DNA of 9,205 nt from Candidatus Coatesiibacteriota bacterium (GCA_003647715.1 QMNJ01000054.1:1-9205); one strand, 5' to 3'; shown: positions 1-6,991, numbered from the stretch's first letter. A program made the numbers and translations. Notes: a model not told the origin generated them from the sequence alone.

Positions 1-582
1 GCCAGACAGGTCCTCAAGAGGAACCCTAATGCGAAGATTATCTTTGAGGTCAAGTGTTCCAGGGCGCTTGCAGAGGACATAAAGGCACACGGTGGAATTC
101 CAATAATGTGGAAGACCGGGCACTCCATAATTGAGGCGAAACTGGAGGAGGAGAAGGCACTTCTTGCTGGTGAGATGAGTGGTCACCTATACTTCGCCGA
201 CAATTATTATGGTTTTGACGATGCTATTTATGCCTCTATGCGCCTCGCTGAGTTGCTGTCTGAAAGCGAGATAACGATTTCGGATATGTTATCTACCCTC
301 CCCCAGTATAGTTCAAGCCCCGAGATACGGATGGATTGCCCTGATGAGGTGAAGTTCAAGGTGGTTGAAAGAGTGCATAATGAGTTTAAGGGCAAATACA
401 AAGTAGTTAATATTGATGGAGTGAGAGTTGAACTTGATGAGGGCTGGGGACTATTGAGGGCGTCCAACACCCAGCCCGCACTGGTCCTAAGGTTTGAGGC
501 AGTTGATGAGGACTCACTCAATAGAATTAGGAGCGAGATGGAGGAGGCGGTAGAGAAAGCGATGAAGGAGTTGGGATTCTAA
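1..582 (+). CDS. Phosphomannomutase/phosphoglucomutase, C-terminal part (5' end outside window)
   Basis: This frame is open from base 1 to the stop at 580-582, giving the last 193 residues of a protein that is normally about 450 aa. It belongs to the alpha-D-phosphohexomutase family, which interconverts hexose 1- and 6-phosphates in the cytoplasm to supply sugar-nucleotide synthesis. Two family signatures are visible: the sugar-binding loop GEMSGH (169-186), followed by YYGFDDAIYA, and the phosphate-binding loop RASNTQP (457-477) in the C-terminal domain. The active-site phosphoserine and the metal-binding loop would lie upstream of the window and cannot be checked. The AlgC/ManB type (phosphomannomutase/phosphoglucomutase) fits best. 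A phosphoglucosamine mutase is less likely because GEMSGH is the motif usual for AlgC-type enzymes. The next gene starts about 10 bases downstream, which suggests cotranscription. Confidence 0.9.
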   Translation, partial: ARQVLKRNPNAKIIFEVKCSRALAEDIKAHGGIPIMWKTGHSIIEAKLEEEKALLAGEMSGHLYFADNYYGFDDAIYASMRLAELLSESEITISDMLSTLPQYSSSPEIRMDCPDEVKFKVVERVHNEFKGKYKVVNIDGVRVELDEGWGLLRASNTQPALVLRFEAVDEDSLNRIRSEMEEAVEKAMKELGF

Positions 583-583
583 T

Positions 584-589
584 GAGGTG
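584..589 (+). promoter_or_regulatory. Shine-Dalgarno GAGGTG deciding the ATG start at 593
   Basis: GAGGTG is complementary to the usual CACCUC stretch of the 16S rRNA 3' end and lies 3 nt before ATG 593. A longer frame could begin at GTG 587, but that codon is inside this site, so ATG 593 is preferred. Confidence 0.6.
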
Positions 590-592
590 TCT

Positions 593-1879
593 ATGACCTG
601 CGACCTGCTGATAAAAGATACCATAATAATTCCTATGGATGGCAGAAAGCCATTCAGGGGTTTTCTTGCGGTGGATGATGGTATCATCACCTTCTGCGAT
701 GAAGGCGAATGCGACCTAGAGGCAGATGAAGAGATTGATGGCAGTGGTTATATCATCACACCAGGTTTTCTCAATGCTCACTTGCATGGCGACTTCTATA
801 TGTTTAAGGGGCTACTTGACAATATGCCTCTCAGAGAGCAGTATCATAAGACCAATAGATTGTATGATTTGATGAACGAAGACGCAATGGTGCTTTCAAG
901 GACTCTCGCTTATGCAGAGGCGGTTAGGGCAGGTGCCACCTACATTGTAGAGCACTCGTTCAGAAATCCGGGCGAGAGGACCATAGAGCCGTTCAGAGCA
1001 GTAGGTGTAAGAGGGGCGGTTACTCTTGATATCTCCGGTCTTGAGAGCGGGCTTACTGACTTGCTGGTAGAAAATGGCATAGATGTATTTATCAATGCTC
1101 CATCGGAGGAGGACTTTGATTATAGTTATTTGAAAGATATTGCGGAAATTTCAGATAGGATGGGATATAAGGTCTATGCCCATGTGGCTGAGACCACATG
1201 GAGAATAGCAATATGCGAGGAGAGGTTTGGCATAGGTCCCATTGAGCTTCTTCACAAGACGGGACTTCTCAGAAGAAAGCCGGTTCTGGTTCATGCCTGC
1301 TGGCTCTCCAATAGGGATATTGATTTGATTGCCGATAATTCTGCAACGATTGTCAGCACTCCTGTATCAGAGATGAAATTAGGTGATGGTGTGACACCCA
1401 TTCCTAAACTTCTGAGAAAGGGGGCGAAGGTTGCTCTGGGGACTGATGGGGCGCTATGGAACAATGGAGCGGATATCCTCGCTGAAGCGAAGGCGATGGT
1501 TCTAATCCACTCCCTAAACTCCACTCCAGGTGCAATAACAGAATCTAATGCTCTTGATGCCTTGACCTCAATGGGTGCAGAGGCGGTAGGTGTTGAAGGT
1601 ATCGGGAAACTACAGAAAGGTATGAATGCGAGTTTCGTCCTGTTTAATGCAAATAGTCCGGAGATTTGCCCGATTTTTATATCAGAGAAGATATCAAATC
1701 TTGAGAGTGCTCTCATCATGTCTGCTGGAAGTAGGGCAATAGATAGTGTTTATGTTTGTGGAAGGAAGGTTATGAGCGATGGTGATATCATCTTATCTGA
1801 CACTCTTGGTCTATTAGAAGAAGCAGGGAACTGGCTTATGTCTATGGGGGGGAGGATAGAAAATATACTGAAGGAGTAA
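593..1879 (+). CDS. Amidohydrolase, SAH/MTA deaminase-chlorohydrolase (MtaD/SsnA-like) family
   Basis: A 428-aa cytoplasmic metal-dependent hydrolase. Enzymes of this group deaminate or dechlorinate heterocyclic rings, for example S-adenosylhomocysteine, methylthioadenosine, guanine or triazines. All metal-site motifs of the family are present in order: HxH in NAHLHGD (His63 and His65), AHVAET (His197 with Glu200 three residues on), VHACWLS (His234) and GTDGALWNN (Asp285). The N-terminal beta-sandwich and the closing C-terminal strands that flank the TIM barrel are also recognisable (GYIITPGFLNAH at the front, ASFVLFNANSPE late). Length is normal for the family. The substrate cannot be read from sequence, so MtaD and SsnA are only the nearest familiar names. 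It follows the phosphohexomutase by about 10 nt and may share its mRNA. A 72-nt gap with a candidate promoter separates it from the next gene. Confidence 0.85.
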   Translation: MTCDLLIKDTIIIPMDGRKPFRGFLAVDDGIITFCDEGECDLEADEEIDGSGYIITPGFLNAHLHGDFYMFKGLLDNMPLREQYHKTNRLYDLMNEDAMVLSRTLAYAEAVRAGATYIVEHSFRNPGERTIEPFRAVGVRGAVTLDISGLESGLTDLLVENGIDVFINAPSEEDFDYSYLKDIAEISDRMGYKVYAHVAETTWRIAICEERFGIGPIELLHKTGLLRRKPVLVHACWLSNRDIDLIADNSATIVSTPVSEMKLGDGVTPIPKLLRKGAKVALGTDGALWNNGADILAEAKAMVLIHSLNSTPGAITESNALDALTSMGAEAVGVEGIGKLQKGMNASFVLFNANSPEICPIFISEKISNLESALIMSAGSRAIDSVYVCGRKVMSDGDIILSDTLGLLEEAGNWLMSMGGRIENILKE

Positions 1880-1887
1880 TAAGGCAG

Positions 1888-1917
1888 TTGACAAAATATG
1901 ATACCCTGTATTAACAT
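1888..1917 (+). promoter_or_regulatory. Candidate sigma70-type promoter for the small barrel gene
   Basis: A perfect -35 box TTGACA (1888-1893) is followed after 18 nt by TAACAT (1912-1917), which matches 4 of 6 positions of the -10 consensus. It lies in the AT-rich gap between the amidohydrolase and the 1952 gene. Initiation a few bases past 1917 would leave an untranslated leader of roughly 25-30 nt that includes the left arm of the inverted repeat. The call rests on motif match and position only. Confidence 0.45.
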
Positions 1918-1930
1918 CTTTTATATTATA

Positions 1931-1944
1931 TTACCGGAATAGAG
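1931..1944 (+). repeat. Left arm of a 14-bp perfect inverted repeat
   Basis: TTACCGGAATAGAG is the exact reverse complement of 2576-2589. It sits in the leader of the 1952 gene, and its last three bases (GAG, 1942-1944) are the first half of that gene's Shine-Dalgarno sequence. I found no third copy in the window. Confidence 0.85.
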
Positions 1945-1947
1945 GTG
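1942..1947 (+). promoter_or_regulatory. Shine-Dalgarno GAGGTG supporting a TTG start at 1952
   Basis: GAGGTG lies 4 nt before TTG 1952, almost the same arrangement as GAGGTG before ATG 593. There is no in-frame ATG near the start that would leave a signal peptide intact, so this site decides the rare TTG start. It overlaps the left arm of the inverted repeat. Confidence 0.6.
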
Positions 1948-1951
1948 TATT

Positions 1952-2566
1952 TTGAATAGATTGGTGGTATATACATTGATAGTGTTCTTCGTTCCGCTTA
2001 CCACTGTTTCTGCGGCGTATAAGATTGTGACCATTGACAAGACGGGTGTATTCAACATAACTGGGGGTGTGGGTTTCTATCTCCCCACCCTGAACTGGGT
2101 TAAAGATGCCTTCAGGAGCGGGGCTTCATTCAACGCGGGTGCAGGGATTGGAGTAAGTGGGAACATTGGTCTATTTGGTAATATTGAATACACGAGATTA
2201 AGGTCAACGGAGATACTTGACAGTGCATATGGCGGGGGTAAACTGAGGTTGTGGAGCGGGAGAGGCGGTGTGAGGTTTACAGCCATTGTTGCTGGCGAGA
2301 AGACCCCATTCGCCGAGGTCGCCCTTGGTGTATCAAGATTGTCAATATTTGGACCTGTTGGTTCTGTTAACAGGTATCTATGGTATCTTGATATGCGCGG
2401 AGGGTATGAGTTCTTTATGGACAAGAATATGAGTATTGACCTTTCAGCAGGTTTTATATACTACCTGCAGAACCCGGGGTTGGGTGGTCTAAATCTACCA
2501 GTAGTTGATGGTGAGCGAAGAGCAGCTATTATCCCCCTTAGAATGTCCTTCAACTTCTATCTCTGA
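1952..2566 (+). CDS. Small outer-membrane beta-barrel protein (OmpA-like barrel), hypothetical
   Basis: A 204-aa exported protein of unknown specific role. It begins with a classic signal peptide: Asn-Arg, then a hydrophobic stretch, ending near VSA|AYK at about residue 21. The mature part alternates short amphipathic strands rich in Gly and aromatic residues (GGVGFYLP, GAGIGVSGNIGLFGNIEYT, GGVRFTAIVAG, FAEVALGVSRL, MRGGYEFF, IDLSAGFIYYL). It ends in the aromatic strand FNFYL, as expected for a barrel of about eight strands inserted by the BAM machinery. No catalytic motif or peptidoglycan-binding tail is visible. It starts with TTG, chosen because of the GAGGTG site and the intact signal peptide. 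It has its own candidate promoter and is bracketed by inverted repeats at 1931-1944 and 2576-2589. OmpA-like or OmpW-like barrel is a fold-level call only. Confidence 0.7.
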   Translation: MNRLVVYTLIVFFVPLTTVSAAYKIVTIDKTGVFNITGGVGFYLPTLNWVKDAFRSGASFNAGAGIGVSGNIGLFGNIEYTRLRSTEILDSAYGGGKLRLWSGRGGVRFTAIVAGEKTPFAEVALGVSRLSIFGPVGSVNRYLWYLDMRGGYEFFMDKNMSIDLSAGFIYYLQNPGLGGLNLPVVDGERRAAIIPLRMSFNFYL

Positions 2567-2575
2567 TATTTTACT

Positions 2576-2589
2576 CTCTATTCCGGTAA
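2576..2589 (+). repeat. Right arm of the 14-bp perfect inverted repeat
   Basis: CTCTATTCCGGTAA is the exact reverse complement of 1931-1944 and begins 9 nt after the stop codon of the barrel gene. It runs into a separate 10-bp palindrome, AACAATTGTT (2589-2598), in the 41-nt gap before holB. The two arms are too far apart (631 nt) to act as an ordinary intrinsic terminator, and no U-run follows. Confidence 0.85.
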
Positions 2590-2607
2590 ACAATTGTTCG
2601 GTGCGCT

Positions 2608-3564
2608 ATGGAAACGCTGTTTGCAAGCAACAATTATAAAAATGTTTTACCATTCCCCTTAAAGCATCAGGTCCACCTTATTGGTGCTCTAAACAGGGCG
2701 ATGGAGAAGGATATGGTGGCGACATCATACATTCTGGAGGGAGAGAGGGGTTCGGGAAGGTATTGCCTTGCATCGCAGTTTGCAAAGGCGCTTCTATGCT
2801 CTTATAGAAACTCAATCCCTGCCTGTGGAGAATGTGTTCAATGTAAAAAGATTGAAAAGGGTATCCATCCCGATGTCATAAAAATAGAGCATGATGAGAG
2901 GTATATAAAAATCAGTGAGGTAAGGTATCTGGCTGGGGAGGTATATAAAAAGCCCAATGAAGCAGACCGAAAGGTAGTAATAATAAAGGATGCAGAGAGG
3001 ATGACCGAGGAGGCGGTGAACTCAATGCTCAAGGTATTTGAGGAACCACCGTATAATGTAGTGATAATACTGACCGTTGTAAACTCCTCCCTACTGCCGG
3101 CGACCATTGTCTCAAGGTCCATTCACCTATTTATGAGCGGGATACCCACACAATCAGTAGTTGAGCATGTAGTGGAAATGTATGGTATTGACCGTGATAA
3201 GGCGGAGGTGCTTGTTGGTGCAACGGGGGGAGACACGGGTCTAATAGACGAAATAGTGAAAGATGATGGCTTATACAGTTCTATTACTAAGGGTGAGTTC
3301 TTCAATTATGTGGTCGGTATATTGGACCCAACGAAGATTGTCATAGAGAGGGAGAGGGCGAAAAAATTAATACTTATGCTTTTGAACTATATAAGATATC
3401 GCAGTGATGATTTTGAAGATGATACCTATGCCAAACTTCTCTATCTATTGGGAAGCACTAATGAGTTGTTGATAGCAAATATAAATGTGAAGGTTTCTCT
3501 GTTCAGGTTGATGATAGAGTTGAAGGAGATGATGACGAGTACAAAAGGAGGCATCGGTGTATGA
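2608..3564 (+). CDS. holB: DNA polymerase III subunit delta' (clamp-loader AAA+ subunit)
   Basis: A 318-aa AAA+ protein of the clamp loader that places the beta sliding clamp on DNA. Residues about 20-175 carry the family layout. There is a P-loop position GERGSGR (45-51) and a zinc-binding group with Cys64, Cys73, Cys76 and Cys79 (CGECVQC). Next come HPDV (88-91), a Walker B-like strand KVVIIKDAERM (122-132), LKVFEEPP (141-148) and the sensor region with the S-R-S triad (169-171), close to the SRC/SRT of loader subunits. The P-loop has Arg51 where ATP-binding subunits have Lys. This suits delta', which in several bacteria does not bind ATP, and argues against DnaX. The C-terminal third is diverged, as usual. 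The leader before ATG has only GGTG as a weak ribosome site. The stop overlaps the next start (ATGA). Confidence 0.88.
   Translation: METLFASNNYKNVLPFPLKHQVHLIGALNRAMEKDMVATSYILEGERGSGRYCLASQFAKALLCSYRNSIPACGECVQCKKIEKGIHPDVIKIEHDERYIKISEVRYLAGEVYKKPNEADRKVVIIKDAERMTEEAVNSMLKVFEEPPYNVVIILTVVNSSLLPATIVSRSIHLFMSGIPTQSVVEHVVEMYGIDRDKAEVLVGATGGDTGLIDEIVKDDGLYSSITKGEFFNYVVGILDPTKIVIERERAKKLILMLLNYIRYRSDDFEDDTYAKLLYLLGSTNELLIANINVKVSLFRLMIELKEMMTSTKGGIGV
3544..3551 (+). promoter_or_regulatory. Strong Shine-Dalgarno for the RicT gene, inside the end of holB
   Basis: AAAGGAGG lies 9 nt before ATG 3561 and within the last codons of holB. It is the strongest ribosome site in the window and supports the 4-nt overlapping start. 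Confidence 0.7.
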
Positions 3565-4409
3565 AGGATGAATACTTTATTATTCACTTTTTAGACATCG
3601 CCAGAGAGCATATCGGGTTCTCAGATGATGATATAAAACCAGGTGATGTATGTCTGGCAAAGGTGGAGGAGGGTGAGGAGTTCTGTGTGTCTTTGTTCAA
3701 GGTATCTAATAAGATGTTAAATGAGATACCAGAACCTGATGAGTGTTATCAGATTAGGAAGGCAAACGATGAGGATATAGAGAGAATGGAATGGCTGAAG
3801 AGAAGACGTGAGGACGCCTTTCGGACATGCACTCAGATGGCGAGTGAGTGTGGGCTTGAGATGAAACTTGTGAATGTCTCTATTGCACCCAATGGGAATA
3901 AGATAACATTCTATTATACAGCTGACGGAAGAGTTGACTTCAGGGAACTGGTGAGGGAACTTGCAGGAAGGTTCAGAACACGCATAGAGATGAGACAGAT
4001 AGGTGTGAGGGACGAGGCGCAGATTGTCGGTGGGCTTGGACCATGTATGTCTCCCATCTGTTGCACCCGTTTCCTGAGGGACTTTGAGTCCATTAGTTTG
4101 CAGATGGCAAAGGTTCAGGGACTCAATCTTATCCCAGCCAAGATATCTGGATTATGTGGACGGTTGATGTGCTGTCTATACTTTGAGTATGATGTCTATA
4201 AGAGCATACTCTTGGATATGCCCGAGATTGGCTCAAAGGTGATGTATAAAGATGAAGAGGTGATAGTCAGGGATGTCTATCCCTTGATGAAGATGGTCAT
4301 GATATCAAAAGAGAATATGCAGACAGGGGAGGATAACCTGATTGTCCCCTTGGATGAGATTGTTTTTGAGAGGAGAGAGATAAAGTGCCTTCCAGGCAGG
4401 ATTGCATAA
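3561..4409 (+). CDS. ricT: PSP1-domain Fe-S protein of the RicT/YaaT family
   Basis: A 282-aa cytoplasmic protein, close to the roughly 275 aa of Bacillus YaaT. The family core is very well kept: KITFYYTADGRVDFRELV, RTRIEMRQIGVRDEA, GGLGPC, then MAKVQGLNLIPAKISGLCG and RLMCCLYFEYD. The conserved cysteines are Cys162, Cys167, Cys168, Cys199, Cys204 and Cys205. In Bacillus, RicT works with RicA (YmcA) and RicF (YlbF) in a complex that carries [4Fe-4S] clusters and affects RNase Y-dependent RNA processing, competence, biofilm and sporulation. No ricA or ricF is in this window, so the role here may differ. The one visible variation is MSPICC where many relatives have GRPLCC. The start overlaps the holB stop by 4 nt. 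holB next to ricT is a conserved gene pair in many bacteria and confirms both calls. Confidence 0.9.
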   Translation: MKDEYFIIHFLDIAREHIGFSDDDIKPGDVCLAKVEEGEEFCVSLFKVSNKMLNEIPEPDECYQIRKANDEDIERMEWLKRRREDAFRTCTQMASECGLEMKLVNVSIAPNGNKITFYYTADGRVDFRELVRELAGRFRTRIEMRQIGVRDEAQIVGGLGPCMSPICCTRFLRDFESISLQMAKVQGLNLIPAKISGLCGRLMCCLYFEYDVYKSILLDMPEIGSKVMYKDEEVIVRDVYPLMKMVMISKENMQTGEDNLIVPLDEIVFERREIKCLPGRIA

Positions 4410-4429
4410 ACATTACACCAGAGTGAAAT

Positions 4430-5806
4430 ATGCCTGAGTTCAAGACAGAGCCATATATAACAGATTCACACCACCATCTATCCCACCAGGACTTCTCGTC
4501 AGACATTGAGGAGGTGATTGGAAGGGCGAGGGAGGCAGGGGTTGAGATACTCATAGAGGGCGGTGGTGAGGTTGCCCTACCATATTATTTAAAAAACTGT
4601 CTTTCAGACCCTTACCTTAGAAATATGTATTTCTGTGCAGGGCTCCACCCTCATGATGCAATGAACTTCTCAGATAGTATTCTTGATAAACTGAGGTCCC
4701 TTGCCACACATAAAAGGTTCGCAGGTGTTGGCGAATGTGGTCTTGACTATCACTATGACAATTCACCCAGGGATGTTCAGAAGCGTGTGTTCAGAAAGCA
4801 TATAGAACTGGCGAGTGAACTCAAAAAACCACTGGCTATCCACGCCCGAAAGTCATATAGGGATGTATTTGGAATACTGGAAGATGAGGGGGTGCCTGAG
4901 GCGGGGGTATTGTTTCACTGCTTCAGTGGTGGAGATGAAGACCTTGCTCGGATTCTTGAGATGGATGGCTATATATCTATAGGCGGTGTTCTCACCTTTC
5001 CAAATGCGGTGAGAACCAGAGAGGTGATATCATCAGTTCCCCGAGAGCGGTTGCTGATTGAGACCGATGCCCCCTATCTTGCACCGCAGAATGTGAGGGG
5101 GAAGAGAAATGAACCATCTTACATCAGATATGTGGCAGATGAACTGGCGAACCTATGGGGGCTTCCCGTTGAGGATGTATATTTTATCACCACCTATAAT
5201 GCCAGGGTCTTTTTCAATATAGATATTGACCACGGAGGTGATATTGTTTATAAACTGGGTGACAGGTTGTATCTCAATGTCACCAACCGATGCACCAACC
5301 GGTGTTCTTTCTGTATCAGGAACTTTAGAGATGGACTGGGGGGTTATTATCTCAAACTGAGGGTGGAGCCAACACCTGATGAGGTGATAAAGGCGATAGG
5401 TATCCCTGGCGAGTATGAGGAGATTGTCTTCTGCGGTTATGGAGAGCCGTTGATAAGGTATGACCTGGTGAGGGAGGTGGCGAGATATATCAAGGAGAGG
5501 GGGGGAAGGGTGAGGGTTAATACAAATGGAATTGCCCGCCTCTATCACGGGGTTGATGCCATTGAATATGTATCAAACTATGTGGATGTATTCTCCATCA
5601 GTTTGAATGCCACCAACGGGGAGGAATATAACCGAATCTGCAGACCGCTCTATAAGGGTGCATATAAGGAGGTTCTCAAAAGCATAGAGCGGGCGAAGTC
5701 GCTTAACAAGGAGGTCAGGGTCAGCTTTGTAGAGAGCTCTGGAGCAGACCTTACAGGTGCGGCGGATATGGCTGAGGCGCTTGGTGTGAGTGTGAGGTTC
5801 AGATAG
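4430..5806 (+). CDS. TatD-family metal-dependent hydrolase fused to a TatD-linked radical SAM domain
   Basis: A 458-aa two-domain protein. Residues about 10-260 form a complete TatD domain (YcfH/YabD group, Mg-dependent DNase or esterase): DSHHH with His14 and His16, GVGECGLDYH (Glu102), IHARKS (His138), HCFSGG (His163) and IETDAPYLAP (Asp213). Residues about 265-458 are a compact radical SAM domain. It has the cluster motif C288-x3-C292-x2-C295 in TNRCTNRCSFCIR, then GGYYLKLRVEPTPDEV, a GYGEP SAM-binding turn, VNTNG and SISLNA. This resembles the known TatD-linked radical SAM family, often a separate neighbouring gene, whose reaction is unknown. The fusion is in frame with no sign of a frameshift. 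The gene starts 20 nt after ricT with a weak GAGTG ribosome site and ends exactly where the FAD protein begins. DNase activity is inferred from family; the substrate of the radical SAM half is unknown. Confidence 0.88.
   Translation: MPEFKTEPYITDSHHHLSHQDFSSDIEEVIGRAREAGVEILIEGGGEVALPYYLKNCLSDPYLRNMYFCAGLHPHDAMNFSDSILDKLRSLATHKRFAGVGECGLDYHYDNSPRDVQKRVFRKHIELASELKKPLAIHARKSYRDVFGILEDEGVPEAGVLFHCFSGGDEDLARILEMDGYISIGGVLTFPNAVRTREVISSVPRERLLIETDAPYLAPQNVRGKRNEPSYIRYVADELANLWGLPVEDVYFITTYNARVFFNIDIDHGGDIVYKLGDRLYLNVTNRCTNRCSFCIRNFRDGLGGYYLKLRVEPTPDEVIKAIGIPGEYEEIVFCGYGEPLIRYDLVREVARYIKERGGRVRVNTNGIARLYHGVDAIEYVSNYVDVFSISLNATNGEEYNRICRPLYKGAYKEVLKSIERAKSLNKEVRVSFVESSGADLTGAADMAEALGVSVRFR
5794..5798 (+). 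promoter_or_regulatory. Shine-Dalgarno GAGGT for the FAD protein, inside the TatD-radical SAM gene
   Basis: GAGGT lies 8 nt before ATG 5807 and within the last codons of the preceding gene. The upstream stop TAG (5804-5806) touches the ATG directly, so translation of the two genes is probably coupled. Confidence 0.55.
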
Positions 5807-6895
5807 ATGGAATTAAGTAAGATTGTAGAGAGGTTAAAATCGGGCAAAGACAAATTGGACACTTTCCTGAGCAATGCAATCAATGTTGATTCATTTTTTG
5901 AGGTTGCAGAGGTGATAAGGGAGGCGTTTGAGAATGGAGATAGGGTAATACCTATAGGGAGCGGAAGATTCATACCCCTTGAGGGGCTTGATATGAAGCC
6001 GGTTAATATTTCACAGATAAAGCCAACAATAGAAATACGACCAGAGCGCCTGACTGTAGAGGTTGGAAGCACATATAAGGTGAGGGATTTGAATGAGGAG
6101 CTTCACCAGGTGGGGATGGAGGTCCAATCGCTTAGGGGAGTGATTGGGTCATCCATCGGCGCCTGCATTGCCTGCGGTTTTTCAGCACCACTGAGATTTC
6201 CATCACGGTTGAACATCTCGCTTCTTGGTCTGGAGATTATTGACAATAAGGGTGATGAGTTCTTCACGGGCAGGCGGACTCTCAAGGGTGTCGCTGGATA
6301 TAATCTCAATTCTATGTATGTGGGGTCTTTCGGGCTTAATGGGGTGATAAAAAGCTTAGTTATTCGCATTGAACCTGAGAAAAAGATTGTGAAAACCCTT
6401 GCCCTCAGGGTTGGGGATATTGATGGCTACATCAATGCATTGAAGAAGTTGAGCACTTTGACCGCATTCACTGGTAGCGTGTTTATAAGCCCCTTACTTG
6501 CGAAATTATCTGCCTATGATGATAACCCTATTTGTTATGTGTGGCTCTCTGGCTCAGGTGAGGCGGTAAAAGTTGCGGAGGCGGAATTAAAAGATATGAT
6601 GATTGGTCATAAAGGGGAATGCACTGCAAGTATGATATATGGAGGTATAAATTCAGTGAGCGAAGGTGCAATAGTGGTAGTATGTAGTATCAATAACATT
6701 CAACGGGAAGCTTTTAATGAGATGGTGGACATTCCCTTTCTGGTCAGGTCTGACGGTCTGGTGGAGTTGATTGTCAATGATGAAAGCATTGGTATGAAGA
6801 AGGTGCCTCAGAACATTAATCCGCACAGGGTTTATCTGAACTGTGGCGGCAGGTTTCTGGTGGATGGTGTTGAGAGATTTCTAACAGTAATATAA
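5807..6895 (+). CDS. FAD-binding (PCMH/VAO-type) protein, GlcE-like
   Basis: A 362-aa cytoplasmic flavoprotein related to glycolate oxidase subunit GlcE (about 350 aa in E. coli). Its N-terminal half has the VAO/PCMH FAD-binding order: VIPIGSG (47-53), where the pyrophosphate loop sits; PTIEIRPERLTVEVGSTYKVRDL (73-95), a diverged form of the usual strand and G-x-x-x-x-x-L turn; GVIGSSIGACIACG (111-124); and RRTLKGVAGYNLNSMYVGSFG (156-176), the last strongly like the K-x-VAGYDL-x-x-L-x-VGS-x-G signature. The C-terminal half is diverged, and no Cys-rich Fe-S domain is present. GlcE normally works with GlcD and the Fe-S subunit GlcF, and neither partner is visible here, so the substrate is open. 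The ATG abuts the stop of the TatD-radical SAM gene, implying a common mRNA. A 96-nt AT-rich gap follows. Confidence 0.75.
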   Translation: MELSKIVERLKSGKDKLDTFLSNAINVDSFFEVAEVIREAFENGDRVIPIGSGRFIPLEGLDMKPVNISQIKPTIEIRPERLTVEVGSTYKVRDLNEELHQVGMEVQSLRGVIGSSIGACIACGFSAPLRFPSRLNISLLGLEIIDNKGDEFFTGRRTLKGVAGYNLNSMYVGSFGLNGVIKSLVIRIEPEKKIVKTLALRVGDIDGYINALKKLSTLTAFTGSVFISPLLAKLSAYDDNPICYVWLSGSGEAVKVAEAELKDMMIGHKGECTASMIYGGINSVSEGAIVVVCSINNIQREAFNEMVDIPFLVRSDGLVELIVNDESIGMKKVPQNINPHRVYLNCGGRFLVDGVERFLTVI

Positions 6896-6955
6896 GTTTC
6901 ATGGATATTAGATAATGCAATTTCATACATCAAACTGAATTAATTGTGATATATT

Positions 6956-6961
6956 TATAAT
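6956..6961 (+). promoter_or_regulatory. Possible -10 element (TATAAT) before the surface-protein pair
   Basis: A perfect TATAAT lies 30 nt before ATG 6992, in the 96-nt AT-rich gap that ends the holB run. No good -35 box is found 16-18 nt upstream (6932-6938 is a poor match). In such AT-rich DNA the hexamer could be chance. No clear terminator hairpin is visible between 6896 and 6955. Confidence 0.3.
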
Positions 6962-6991
6962 AAGAATAATAGAATCAAGGGTTTAATAAAG

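Noticed and set aside
587..592. GTG 587 as the start of the amidohydrolase
   Set aside because: It lies inside the GAGGTG ribosome site and adds only two residues. ATG 593 has the better arrangement and matches the spacing at 1942-1952.
1291..1719. 142-codon open frame on the - strand
   Set aside because: It is wholly inside the amidohydrolase. Its translation matches no family and only mirrors the real gene's codon pattern, as do the other antisense frames in the window.
1900..1920. Possible terminator after the amidohydrolase (GATAC-CCT-GTATT, then TTTT)
   Set aside because: The stem is 5 bp including a G-T pair, and the T-run is displaced. It also overlaps the candidate promoter spacer, so it is too weak to list.
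1931..2589. A transposon with 14-bp terminal inverted repeats
   Set aside because: There is no transposase, no matching target-site duplication outside the arms, and the only gene inside is an ordinary barrel protein. It is reported as an inverted repeat only.
2589..2598. Palindrome AACAATTGTT as a repressor operator for holB
   Set aside because: A 10-bp AT-rich palindrome is expected by chance, and no promoter or regulator gene nearby supports an operator role.
2898..2951. Direct repeat of GAGGTATATAAAAA at 2898-2911 and 2938-2951
   Set aside because: The two copies lie in different codon phases of holB and encode different residues. The AT-rich content makes chance likely, and no further copies or structure go with it.
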